Counted from the first letter of the stretch, positions 7,347 through 14,623 are shown. The stretch: 24,289 nt of DNA from Clostridiales bacterium UBA1389 (GCA_002305335.1 DBQR01000054.1:1-24289), one strand, 5' to 3'. The notes: a model not told the origin generated them from the letters alone. Translations and numbers: made by a program.

Positions 7347-7372
7347 GCGCCCCCTTCGGGGGCGCATTTTTA
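7347..7372 (+). terminator. GC-rich terminator-like hairpin with no obvious gene
   Basis: GCGCCCCC and GGGGGCGC pair perfectly around TTC and are followed by ATTTTTAT on the plus strand. No plus-strand gene precedes it; the neighbours on both sides are on the minus strand. It may serve an unannotated short RNA or simply be part of the repeat cluster at 7340-7545. Confidence 0.5.
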
Positions 7373-7389
7373 TCCCGCAGTAGGAGGAT
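7361..7389 (+). repeat. 29-base dispersed repeat, degenerate copy
   Basis: It matches the 29-base unit at 7430-7458 at 24 of 29 positions, in the same orientation and 69 bases upstream. The two form a loose tandem in the 376-base gap between PNP and the deaminase gene. Confidence 0.65.
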
Positions 7390-7429
7390 TTCATCACACA
7401 AGTAGGCATATCTTACCGGGTATGCAAGC

Positions 7430-7458
7430 GGCGCATCTTTATTCCGCCGCAGGCGGAT
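7430..7458 (+). repeat. 29-base dispersed repeat, copy A
   Basis: The unit starts GGCGCATCTTTATTCC and ends CCGCAGGCGGAT. All 29 bases recur in reverse complement at 11225-11253, almost 4 kb away. The end of the unit folds as a short TCCGCC/GGCGGA hairpin. Confidence 0.85.
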
Positions 7459-7481
7459 ACCGTTTTTTCCGCAGTTGCGGT

Positions 7482-7541
7482 ACTACCCCTCATCCGTCAG
7501 CCTTCGGCTGACACCTTCCCCGAAAGTCGGAAGGCTTTTTT
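7482..7541 (+). repeat. Two-hairpin intergenic repeat, copy 2
   Basis: The first 40 bases equal copy 1 at 1806. The second hairpin differs: CCTTCC pairs with GGAAGG around CCCGAAAGTC, then CTTTTTTA. It abuts the end of the deaminase gene, touching its stop codon. It could terminate plus-strand transcription, but for the minus-strand deaminase it lacks a downstream U-tract. Confidence 0.85.
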
Positions 7542-8781
7542 ACGTTATTTCAAATTCCAGTTTTTCTATATCTATTGTGTAGTATTCGCCGTTTTTATAT
7601 AAAACTTCCCCGTTGCAGAGGGTCATATATGCCTCGCCGTCGCAGGCATATATCAGGGTGTCAACCCCGTCCCTTGCTTTTTTGGTGTTTACGGTATTAA
7701 TGTCATACACCGCAAGGTCGGCGTCATAGCCCACCTTTATCAGGCCGGAATTCTGCCGTCCCTGGGACAGCCAGGCGGTACGGGTGGCGGCAATCAGGGC
7801 ATCCCTTGACTTGCAGAGGGAAGGATCCAGGTTGTAGCCCTTGGTGAGAAGAGCCATCAGCTTTGCTTCCTTAACCATATTAAGATTATTATTGGAAGCC
7901 ACGCCGTCGGTGCCGATACATACCTGAACGTTCCGTTCCAGTGCCCGCTTATAGTCGGGTATGCCGCTTCCCAGTTTCAGATTGGAGGTGGGGCAGGAGG
8001 CCATGAACACTCCTTTTTCCCCCATTAGGCTGTAATCCTCGTCGGTGCACCAGACACAGTGGGCGGCAATGGTGCGGGTGTCAAACCCGCCTGCCCTGAA
8101 GAAAAACTTTACGGGGGTCATTCCGTGGCGGGAAATGCAGTCCTCATGTTCCGACTTGGTTTCGGAAACATGGATATGAAGTCCCGCGTTTCTCGAAGCG
8201 GCAAATTCCGCCACCGTTGCCGCCGATTTGGGGGTGTTGGTGTATTCGGCGTGGACCGCATAATCAAGCCTTACCTTGTCGTTGTCCTTAAGGTATTCCT
8301 CAAGCATAAGGCATTCGTTGTATTTGGGCATATCTATAAAAGCCGAATCGTCAAAGCAGAGAACTGCCACCGAAATGTTTGCCTTTATTTTGGCGTCGAT
8401 ATAGGCGTCGGCCATTGCCTTCCCCATAAAATACATATCGTTGCAGGACACTGTGCCGTATTTAAGCATCTCGGCGCAGCCGGCAAGGGTTCCGTTGTAG
8501 ATTGCTTTGGGGGTGAGCTTTGCTTCCTCCGGGAATATGGCTTCGTTAAGCCACCGGTCAAGGGGGAGATCGCTCCCCATCCCCCTGAGAAGGGTCATGG
8601 CGGTGTGGGAATGGGCGGAGCAGAAGGCGGGGGCAAGAAGATAACCCCTGCCGTCGAATTCCTCGCCGAATCCTTCGGTAAATCCGCCGATATGGGCGAT
8701 TTTTCCCTCCCTTATGCCGACGCAGACATTCCGGGTTGTGGTGAAATCTTCATTGATGATTGTAATATCCTTAAACAGCAT
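7540..8781 (-). CDS. mtaD: 5-methylthioadenosine/S-adenosylhomocysteine deaminase family amidohydrolase
   Basis: This 413-residue metal-dependent amidohydrolase probably deaminates methylthioadenosine to methylthioinosine and/or S-adenosylhomocysteine to its inosyl form. Metal ligands are visible: HSH (57-59) in CSAHSHTAMTLLRGM, His204 in LHIHVSET, His241 in AAHCVWC, and Asp292 in GTDGVASNNNL. The motif PTSNLKLGSGI (264-274) is also typical. Length and motifs fit the MtaD/SsnA-like branch; guanine deaminase or another aminohydrolase is a less likely alternative. The ATG at 8781 has AAGGTG five bases upstream. It has its own promoter and is separated by 376 bases of repeats from the PNP-mtnA operon in the same orientation, which supports a role in the same pathway. 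Confidence 0.88.
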   Translation of the reverse strand: MLFKDITIINEDFTTTRNVCVGIREGKIAHIGGFTEGFGEEFDGRGYLLAPAFCSAHSHTAMTLLRGMGSDLPLDRWLNEAIFPEEAKLTPKAIYNGTLAGCAEMLKYGTVSCNDMYFMGKAMADAYIDAKIKANISVAVLCFDDSAFIDMPKYNECLMLEEYLKDNDKVRLDYAVHAEYTNTPKSAATVAEFAASRNAGLHIHVSETKSEHEDCISRHGMTPVKFFFRAGGFDTRTIAAHCVWCTDEDYSLMGEKGVFMASCPTSNLKLGSGIPDYKRALERNVQVCIGTDGVASNNNLNMVKEAKLMALLTKGYNLDPSLCKSRDALIAATRTAWLSQGRQNSGLIKVGYDADLAVYDINTVNTKKARDGVDTLIYACDGEAYMTLCNGEVLYKNGEYYTIDIEKLEFEIT

Positions 8782-8810
8782 AAAAACACCTTTTCATAAT
8801 TAAGTGACTA

Positions 8811-8839
8811 ATTTTAACATAATATTTTCACCTTTTCAA
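8811..8839 (-). promoter_or_regulatory. Promoter of mtaD
   Basis: The minus strand has -35 TTGAAA (8834-8839), a 17-base spacer and -10 TAAAAT (8811-8816), with a TGT just before the -10 that would act as an extended -10. Transcription would start about 23 bases before the coding start. Confidence 0.7.
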
Positions 8840-8921
8840 TATGCACTTGCAAATTTTATGGTGCTATGATAAAATGTGGAATGCGGTATTCAAAATAGAT
8901 AACACGGTTTATCCAGTAGTG

Positions 8922-8976
8922 ACAATCCCTCCGTCACGGCTAATGCCGTGACACCTCCCTTTGCACAAGGGAGCCT
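8922..8976 (+). repeat. Left inverted two-hairpin repeat flanking the DUF559 gene
   Basis: It begins ACAATCCCTCCG, then the perfect hairpin GTCACGGC-TAAT-GCCGTGAC (8933-8952), then CTCCCTT-TGCAC-AAGGGAG (8955-8973). The outer 12 bases and the inner 22 bases (8952-8973) recur exactly in reverse complement at 9485-9496 and 9446-9467. The layout resembles the repeats at 1807 and 7482. Confidence 0.9.
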
Positions 8977-9029
8977 TTGGATAGATTTCGCAAATTTTAT
9001 AACTGCTTACTGTAACGGAGGGGTTTCAT

Positions 9030-9410
9030 ATGCAAAGGAAGCATAACAAAGATATTGTTCCCGTTGCAAAGATGCTCCGTAAATGTATGACAAAAGAAGA
9101 AAAGCATTTATGGTATGATTTTTTACGTTTATACCCTGTCAGATTCACAAGGCAAAAAGTGTTGGGTAAATATATTACGGATTTCTATTGTGCAAAAGTA
9201 AAGCTTGTTGTTGAGCTTGACGGTTCCCAGCATTTTTCCGAAACAGGAATAAAACACGATGAAGAAAGAACAGAATATTTAAAACTATTCGGTATTCAGG
9301 TAATACGAATAGCTAATATAAATATTAAAAACAATTTCAATGGAGTATGTGAATACATACATCAGACTGTTGAAAGCTCTTTGAACAAAGCAGATATAAT
9401 ACAGCAATAA
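9030..9410 (+). CDS. DUF559 domain protein, Vsr-like PD-(D/E)XK nuclease fold
   Basis: This encodes 126 residues from an ATG with GGAGGGG six bases upstream. It carries the whole DUF559 pattern: FTRQKVLGKYITDFYC (39-54) with Asp51, the VELDGSQH core (61-68) with Glu62, Asp64 and His68, then HDEERTEYLKLFGIQVIRI (76-94). These acidic residues match the catalytic set of very-short-patch-repair-like endonucleases, so DNA cleavage or nicking is likely, but the target is unknown. There is no membrane segment. The gene is clearly richer in A and T than its neighbours, and it is framed by inverted repeats, both signs of transfer. A weak promoter (TTTGGA, 16 bases, TATAAC) may overlap the end of the left repeat. 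Confidence 0.88.
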   Translation: MQRKHNKDIVPVAKMLRKCMTKEEKHLWYDFLRLYPVRFTRQKVLGKYITDFYCAKVKLVVELDGSQHFSETGIKHDEERTEYLKLFGIQVIRIANINIKNNFNGVCEYIHQTVESSLNKADIIQQ

Positions 9411-9442
9411 AAGTTTAAGATACTTGCACAGACTCTGAAAAT

Positions 9443-9496
9443 AGCCTCCCTTGTGCAAAGGGAGGTGGCGAGGCGAAGCCGAGCCGGAGGGATTGT
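9443..9496 (-). repeat. Right inverted two-hairpin repeat flanking the DUF559 gene
   Basis: This is the reverse-orientation partner of the copy at 8922. CCTCCCTT-GTGCA-AAGGGAGG (9445-9465) is followed by the imperfect stem GGCGAGGC-GAA-GCCGAGCC, which has tandem G-A mismatches, and the end CGGAGGGATTGT. The central hairpin differs in sequence from the left copy, although its position and length are kept. Confidence 0.9.
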
Positions 9497-9535
9497 TATG
9501 TATTAAATCTGCTAATGATTTTATTTCGCGATAGA

Positions 9536-9563
9536 TTGCTAAATAGTAACTGATCTATATAAT
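9536..9563 (+). promoter_or_regulatory. Promoter of the SGNH hydrolase-gtrA operon
   Basis: -35 TTGCTA (9536-9541), a 16-base spacer and a perfect -10 TATAAT (9558-9563). Transcription would start about 45 bases before the coding start. It lies just outside the right DUF559-flanking repeat. Confidence 0.65.
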
Positions 9564-9615
9564 AAAATTTGTCCCCTAAAAATAATATCATTAAACTAAA
9601 TTGAAAGGAAAAACC

Positions 9616-10740
9616 ATGGATAACTACTGTTTCGGTATTCCAAAGTCTTCGGAATATGAGTTTGACAAAGCGAATTTTGTTTTGCCCGGGGAAATCGAGG
9701 AAAAATATATCGAATCCAAAGACGAAAAATTCATATATGTTGACGCAAAATGTCCCGTCTTCGAAATCGGGGGGATTCTCCACCCGGATAAAAACCAGAA
9801 TGAATATTTCCGTCTTGACGCAAGTCAGAAGGACAAATACACCGACGCCCACAAATGGTTAGGCCAGTCCACCGCCGGGGGATGCCTTCGCTTTTACACC
9901 GACGCCAAAGCGGTTGCGCTGAAGGTGGTTTACCGGGGGTGTGTGCTGGGAATGCACCACTTCTGCGACCGGGGGGTGTACGGCTTTGATATGCATACGG
10001 GTACCGGCACCGACCGGCGTTATGCGGGAAAAGCCATGCAGACCTTTGCGGAAAACCCCAACGAAAACTGCCAGGTGCTTGAGCTTTACGGCAGCGCCGT
10101 CGAACTTATGATCAACTTCCCCCTTTACGGCGGGATTCAGAAGCTGTCGATTGGTCTGCCGGCCGACTGCTTTGTTTCAAAGCCTTCACCGCGGAAATAT
10201 CTGCCCGTCGCCTTTTACGGCTCCTCCATCACCCAGGGAGGGTGCGTTTCAAGGCCGGGGAATATGTATTCCAACCTGCTGTGCAGGGCGCTTGACTGCG
10301 ACAATATAAACCTTGGTTTTTCCGGGTCGGCTTTTGGGGAAACCTATGCGGCGGACTTCCTGGGTACCAGGGAAATTTCCTGCTTTGTTATGGACTATGA
10401 CTATAACTCCCCCACTGCCCAGACGCTGGCGGACACCCATCTTCCTTTTTATGAGGCATTCAGGAAGGGTCAGCCTGACGTTCCGGTGGTGTTTGTATCC
10501 CATCCCTGCTACGGGGAGCCTTCGGCGGAGGGTATAAAACGGCGGGACATTATAAAAGCAACATATGATGTAGCGTTATCCCGGGGGGATAAGGTGTATT
10601 TTGTGGACGGAAACGAATTTTTCCCCCAACCCTACAGGGATTTGTTTTCGGTGGACAACCTTCATCCCAATGATTTGGGGAATTATTATATGGCAAAGGC
10701 TATCTGGCCCAAGCTGGCAGAGGCACTGGGGGTTAAGTAG
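9616..10740 (+). CDS. SGNH/GDSL-type hydrolase with N-terminal beta domain
   Basis: This encodes 374 residues from the ATG at 9616, chosen over an in-frame TTG at 9601 because AAAGGA lies about eight bases upstream of the ATG. It is a serine esterase of the GDSL type, probably acting on an acylated carbohydrate. The N-terminal half (about 60-190) is beta-rich and contains YGFDMHTGTG (122-131), like the GxDLY domain that precedes this hydrolase class. The catalytic domain has YGSSITQGG (201-209) with probable nucleophile Ser204, NLGFSGSAFGE (232-242) supplying oxyanion residues, and VDNLHPND (346-353) with Asp347 and His350. No signal peptide is visible, so it is probably intracellular. It lies one base upstream of the gtrA-type gene in the same operon. 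Confidence 0.88.
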   Translation: MDNYCFGIPKSSEYEFDKANFVLPGEIEEKYIESKDEKFIYVDAKCPVFEIGGILHPDKNQNEYFRLDASQKDKYTDAHKWLGQSTAGGCLRFYTDAKAVALKVVYRGCVLGMHHFCDRGVYGFDMHTGTGTDRRYAGKAMQTFAENPNENCQVLELYGSAVELMINFPLYGGIQKLSIGLPADCFVSKPSPRKYLPVAFYGSSITQGGCVSRPGNMYSNLLCRALDCDNINLGFSGSAFGETYAADFLGTREISCFVMDYDYNSPTAQTLADTHLPFYEAFRKGQPDVPVVFVSHPCYGEPSAEGIKRRDIIKATYDVALSRGDKVYFVDGNEFFPQPYRDLFSVDNLHPNDLGNYYMAKAIWPKLAEALGVK

Positions 10741-10741
10741 A

Positions 10742-11209
10742 ATGGAAATGACCGATAACCAAAAGCGCACCTTATGGGAATTTGTCCGCTACTGTATTGT
10801 GGGGGGGACGGCATTTTTATTCGAAACCGCCACCCACTGGATACTGTGGAAATTTTTCCTTGGGAATGAAACCAACCTAAACACCTTTATTGCCACCGCC
10901 GCAGGTTTCGTGGTGGGGCTGGCGGTTAATTATATCCTTTCCATACTGTGGGTGTTCACCGCCGAAAACCAGCAGAAAAAGGGAAAAACCTTCAAGGCCT
11001 TTGCTATTTTCGCCATTGTGGGGTTAATCGGTTTCGGTTTGAAGGAGCTGCTTATGTATTTGGGAGCGGTGTTTACGGGAGTTCCCCTTGCCACCTTCGG
11101 GGACAAGGCGGTGCCCTACTACGCAACCCATATTATATCCGCAGGTATCGTTTTGGTGTGGAATTATATAGGAAGAAAAGTGTTTGTGTTCAGGGAAAAA
11201 AACAAATAA
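10742..11209 (+). CDS. GtrA family membrane protein
   Basis: This encodes 155 residues from the ATG at 10742, one base after the previous stop; the ribosome binding site is weak (GGGGG about ten bases upstream), so coupling to the upstream gene is likely. Four membrane segments lie at about 16-38, 47-72, 86-112 and 126-146. The family features are present: FVRYCIVGG near the start, NYILSILWVF (63-72), and WNYIGRKVFVFRE at the end. GtrA-type proteins are thought to move or help flip undecaprenyl-phosphate-linked sugars in cell-surface glycan modification. The partner glycosyltransferase is not adjacent. Together with the esterase upstream, this may be a small glycan-modifying unit, which is inference. 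Confidence 0.9.
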   Translation: MEMTDNQKRTLWEFVRYCIVGGTAFLFETATHWILWKFFLGNETNLNTFIATAAGFVVGLAVNYILSILWVFTAENQQKKGKTFKAFAIFAIVGLIGFGLKELLMYLGAVFTGVPLATFGDKAVPYYATHIISAGIVLVWNYIGRKVFVFREKNK

Positions 11210-11224
11210 AGCCGATTGAAGGCA

Positions 11225-11253
11225 ATCCGCCTGCGGCGGAATAAAGATGCGCC
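11225..11253 (-). repeat. 29-base dispersed repeat, copy B (inverted)
   Basis: It is the exact reverse complement of 7430-7458. It is followed by GCGCCCCCGAAGGGAGTGCGC and TTTGG (about 11250-11274), an imperfect hairpin related to that at 7347 and a possible weak terminator for the upstream operon. The remaining gap before lepA is AT-rich. Confidence 0.85.
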
Positions 11254-11361
11254 CCCGAAGGGAGTGCGCTTTGGTGAAGTAAAAATACAAAAAACGATAA
11301 TTCCCTCTTCTTTTCATAATAACATATTAAGTAATAAAACAATATATCGTTGCTTTTTGTG

Positions 11362-11389
11362 TTGATAAAATTTACATATTATATATTAA
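11362..11389 (+). promoter_or_regulatory. Possible lepA promoter
   Basis: TTGATA (11362-11367), a 16-base spacer and TATTAA (11384-11389). The surrounding stretch is very AT-rich and offers other choices, so the exact site is uncertain. Confidence 0.35.
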
Positions 11390-11423
11390 CAAACATATTA
11401 ATAACAATCTTTTTGAGGTTTAT

Positions 11424-13232
11424 ATGCAGGATATTTCGAAAATCAGGAATTTTTCAATAGTTGCCCATATCGACCACGGCAAGTCAACCCTTGCCGACAG
11501 GCTGCTGGAGCTTACAAACACCGTCTCCCGGCGGGAGATGGAGGACAGAATTCTTGACAATATGGATCTGGAACGGGAACGGGGGATCACCATCAAAGCC
11601 CGGGCGGTACGCTTTGGCTATAAGGGCAAAGACGGGAACGAATATGTTATGAACCTTATCGACACCCCCGGTCACGTGGACTTCAACTACGAGGTTTCCC
11701 GTTCGCTGAAGGCCTGCGAGGGGGCTTTGCTGGTGGTGGACGCCACCCAGGGGATACAGGCCCAGACCCTTGCCAATGCCTATCTTGCGGTGGAAAACGA
11801 CCTGGAAATCGTACCGGTAATCAATAAAATCGACCTGGTTTCCGCCGATATCGAAATGTCGGTAAGGGAAATCGAGGAAATATTGGGTATTCCCGCAAAG
11901 AACTGCCCCAAAATTTCGGCAAAAAACGGGATTAACATAACCGACGTGCTGGAAGCGGTTATAAGCGAAATTCCTCCCCCCAAGGGAGATGGGGAAAAAC
12001 CCCTTTCCGCCCTGATTTTCGATTCCTACTATGACAGCTACAAGGGGGTCATCGTATATATCCGGGTTTTCGACGGCTCCATCGGGGTGGGGGACAGGAT
12101 AACGATGATGCACACCAATGCGGTGTACGAGGTGGTGGAAACCGGCACCCTTTCCCCCCGCAATCTCTACCCCCGGGACAGGCTTTATCCCGGCGAGGTG
12201 GGCTATTTCACCGCCTCCATAAAAAATATAAGGGATACCGTGGTGGGGGACACCGTCACCAATGCCGAAAGGGGGCGTACTTCCCCCCTGCCGGGATTCA
12301 AGAAGGTTCATCCCATGGTGTTTGCCGGTATTTATCCCGCCGACGGTTCAAGACTAAACGACCTACGGGATGCCCTTGAAAAGCTCCGTCTTAACGATGC
12401 CTCTTTAACCTTTGAGCCCGAAAGCTCGGTGGCGCTGGGCTTTGGCTTCAGATGCGGCTTTTTGGGGCTTCTGCATATGGAAATCATAGAAGAACGTCTT
12501 GAAAGGGAGTTCGACCTTGACCTTATCACCACCGCTCCGTCGGTTATTTATGAGGTAACCAAAAACGAAGGCAGCGTGGTATATATAGACAACCCTTCCA
12601 ACTTCCCTCCTCCGGAGGAAATAAAATTCGCCGCCGAACCGGTGGTGAAGGCAAGCATAATAACCCCCACCGAATATATCGGGGCGATTATGGACCTCTG
12701 CCAGACAAGGCGGGGGGTGTACAACGGGATGAGTTATCTTGACACCAACCGAGCTGAACTGAAGTATGACCTGCCGCTGAATGAGATTATCTATGACTTT
12801 TTCGATGCGCTGAAATCAAGGTCAAAGGGGTATGCGTCGCTGGACTACGAGCCCAAGGGCTATATGCAGTCTAAGCTGGTCAAACTGGATATTCTATTGA
12901 ACGGCGATGTGGTGGATGCCCTGTCCTTTATCGTCTTTGCCGATTCGGCCTACCCGAGGGGGAGGAAAATCTGCGAAAAGCTTAAGGATAACATACCCCG
13001 TCAGCTGTTTGAAATCCCCATTCAGGCGGCTATCGGGGGAAAAATCATAGCCCGTGAGACGGTTAAGGCAATGCGGAAAGACGTGCTTGCCAAGTGCTAC
13101 GGCGGGGATATTACCCGGAAAAAGAAGCTCCTCGAAAAGCAGAAGGAGGGTAAAAAGCGGATGCGTACCTTCGGTTCGGTGGAGGTCCCGCCTGAGGCAT
13201 TCCTGGCGGTGCTTAAATTTGATGAGGAGTAA
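11424..13232 (+). CDS. lepA: Elongation factor 4 (LepA), ribosome-associated GTPase
   Basis: This encodes 602 residues, the normal length, from an ATG with GAGG five bases upstream. The GTPase domain shows AHIDHGKS (14-21), the switch region RERGITIKA (51-59), DTPGH (80-84) and NKID (134-137). Domains resembling EF-G II, III and V follow, with GFGFRCGFLGLLHMEI near 337-352. The C-terminal LepA-specific domain ends with the typical GGDITRKKKLLEKQKEGKKR segment. It acts on the ribosome and has been linked to back-translocation and to 30S assembly or initiation. The gene is followed by a structured repeat and then hemW, a neighbour pair common in Firmicutes. Confidence 0.98.
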   Translation: MQDISKIRNFSIVAHIDHGKSTLADRLLELTNTVSRREMEDRILDNMDLERERGITIKARAVRFGYKGKDGNEYVMNLIDTPGHVDFNYEVSRSLKACEGALLVVDATQGIQAQTLANAYLAVENDLEIVPVINKIDLVSADIEMSVREIEEILGIPAKNCPKISAKNGINITDVLEAVISEIPPPKGDGEKPLSALIFDSYYDSYKGVIVYIRVFDGSIGVGDRITMMHTNAVYEVVETGTLSPRNLYPRDRLYPGEVGYFTASIKNIRDTVVGDTVTNAERGRTSPLPGFKKVHPMVFAGIYPADGSRLNDLRDALEKLRLNDASLTFEPESSVALGFGFRCGFLGLLHMEIIEERLEREFDLDLITTAPSVIYEVTKNEGSVVYIDNPSNFPPPEEIKFAAEPVVKASIITPTEYIGAIMDLCQTRRGVYNGMSYLDTNRAELKYDLPLNEIIYDFFDALKSRSKGYASLDYEPKGYMQSKLVKLDILLNGDVVDALSFIVFADSAYPRGRKICEKLKDNIPRQLFEIPIQAAIGGKIIARETVKAMRKDVLAKCYGGDITRKKKLLEKQKEGKKRMRTFGSVEVPPEAFLAVLKFDEE

Positions 13233-13254
13233 ATTTATTTAATAATGTTCTTTA

Positions 13255-13369
13255 ACACCCGCTCCCCTACGGGTCGCGTATTTTGGTTTACGCTTTTCTT
13301 GGAGCTCCTGCGCCCCTATGGGGCTTGTCACCCCAAGAAAATACACCCGTTCCTCCTTCGGGGGCGTGT
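13255..13369. repeat. Structured intergenic element between lepA and hemW
   Basis: A 9-bp inverted repeat (TTTTCTTGG at 13294-13302 with CCAAGAAAA at 13333-13341) encloses GGAGCTCC and the hairpin GCCCC-TAT-GGGGC (13312-13324). It is bracketed by imperfect direct repeats that both start ACACCCG (13255 and 13343) and contain short C-rich/G-rich hairpins. It looks like a dispersed host repeat. It may weaken read-through from lepA, but no clean U-tract is seen. Confidence 0.6.
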
Positions 13370-13451
13370 CTTTATGGTTATTGTTTCTTATCCTATACAA
13401 TATGCAGCAACCTTCTCACTGTTTGAGATGAATTTTTAGGTGTTATAAAAT

Positions 13452-14561
13452 ATGAAGGATTCGGTTTCACTTTACATCCACTTCCCTTTTTGTGTGAGAA
13501 AATGCAATTACTGCAGTTTTTATTCCGTGGCATACGGTGATGGGGAAATTTTCGACAAATACACCAATGCGGTTATAAAGCGGATAAATTCCCTGCCAAG
13601 GCATCAAGTCAGAACCGTTTATTTCGGCGGGGGGACGCCCACGGTTTTGGGTGTTGAGCGACTGAATGAAATCCTTGAAACCGTGGTTAAGACACAAAGT
13701 CTTGACCAAAACGCCGAAATAACCTTAGAGGCCAACCCCAAAACCGTTAAAGGAAATGATTTTAATATCCTCCGGGACGCAGGTTTTAACCGGCTGTCTT
13801 TGGGGTTTCAGTCCGGTGATGAGGATACTCTGAAGCTTTTAGGGCGGATTTACGGTGCAAACGATTTTTATAAATGTTATGATGAAGCATATAAGCATTT
13901 TACCAACATTTCGGTTGACATAATGTTTGCCCTCCCCTATGACAAATCAAAGGGTTACTCCATAAAACCGCTTTGTGAAACCCTTGAAGCCCTGACCGCC
14001 ATGAAAGTTCCCCATATTTCGGCTTACTCCCTCATCCTTGAGGAGGGTACCCCCCTTTACAGGAATAAAAGCAGTTACGCCTTTCCCGACGAAAACCGGG
14101 AGGAGGACGAGTATACCTTTATATGCTCTTACCTGTCGGATGAGGGCTACCAGCATTACGAAATATCCTCCTTTTCCCTGCCGGGTTTCGAATCAAGGCA
14201 TAATCCGATTTACTGGAAGCGGGGCAGCTATATCGGCATAGGGCCTGCCGCCCATTCCTACTACAACAACCGGCGTTTTTCCGCTCCGCCTGACATTGAT
14301 TATTTTATAAAAAACGCCGACAGGCCATTTTTGGCAGACACCGATTACGACTTTGCCAAAGAAATAACCCCGGATGAGGCGGAAAAGGAAAGGATAATGC
14401 TGGGACTGCGCACCTCCGACGGGGTGTTGCTTGAGAGGGAGAAGCTGATAATCGCTGAAAAGCTGTCAGAAGCGGGATTCGGAAGTCTGAAAGGCAATGT
14501 TTTTTCCCTGAATGACAAAGGATTCAGGGTGTCAAATTCCGTTATAACCCTACTGATTTAG
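13452..14561 (+). CDS. hemW: Radical SAM heme chaperone HemW
   Basis: This encodes 369 residues from an ATG with AGGTG about 11 bases upstream. The opening SLYIHFPFCVRKCNYCSFYS carries the CxxxCxxC cluster-binding cysteines (14, 18, 21), with the conserved F and Y around them. YFGGGTPTVL (57-66) is the usual S-adenosylmethionine-contacting stretch, followed by LEANP and RLSLGFQSGDEDTLKLLGR. The C-terminal part has GIGPAAHSYY (275-284). HemW was long annotated as an oxygen-independent coproporphyrinogen oxidase; established work describes it as a heme-binding chaperone for respiratory enzymes. The fuller CxxxCxxCxC pattern of HemN is absent (the fourth position is Phe), which supports HemW. 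It ends before a strong terminator. Confidence 0.93.
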   Translation: MKDSVSLYIHFPFCVRKCNYCSFYSVAYGDGEIFDKYTNAVIKRINSLPRHQVRTVYFGGGTPTVLGVERLNEILETVVKTQSLDQNAEITLEANPKTVKGNDFNILRDAGFNRLSLGFQSGDEDTLKLLGRIYGANDFYKCYDEAYKHFTNISVDIMFALPYDKSKGYSIKPLCETLEALTAMKVPHISAYSLILEEGTPLYRNKSSYAFPDENREEDEYTFICSYLSDEGYQHYEISSFSLPGFESRHNPIYWKRGSYIGIGPAAHSYYNNRRFSAPPDIDYFIKNADRPFLADTDYDFAKEITPDEAEKERIMLGLRTSDGVLLEREKLIIAEKLSEAGFGSLKGNVFSLNDKGFRVSNSVITLLI

Positions 14562-14583
14562 TTTAATTTATAATAACTGCCTT

Positions 14584-14623
14584 CGGGTTTGTATGTTTTA
14601 TACAAACCCGTTTTTGTTTTTTT
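14584..14623 (+). terminator. Strong intrinsic terminator after hemW
   Basis: An 11-bp perfect stem (CGGGTTTGTAT at 14584-14594 with ATACAAACCCG at 14600-14610) has a GTTTT loop and is followed by TTTTTGTTTTTTT. It closes the host operon and insulates it from the phage operon. Confidence 0.95.

Larger units (their letters stand above)
8922..9496. mobile_element. Candidate 575-bp mobile unit carrying a DUF559 nuclease-like gene
   Basis: A single AT-rich gene lies between two inverted copies of a palindromic repeat that share a perfect 12-bp outer end and a perfect 22-bp inner block. The unit contains nothing else and sits between two unrelated host transcription units. No obvious target duplication is seen at the outer edges (GTAGTG to the left, TATGTA to the right), so movement as a unit is inference. 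Confidence 0.5.

Noticed and set aside
8059..8799. 246-codon plus-strand frame opposite mtaD
   Set aside because: Antisense shadow that runs through the mtaD start and ribosome binding site.
8910..9502. Target-site duplication around the DUF559 unit
   Set aside because: The bases outside the two repeats (GTAGTG and TATGTA) do not match, so no duplication can be claimed.
11484..12311. 275-codon minus-strand frame opposite lepA
   Set aside because: Antisense to lepA, which has all family motifs; no motif in the antisense product.
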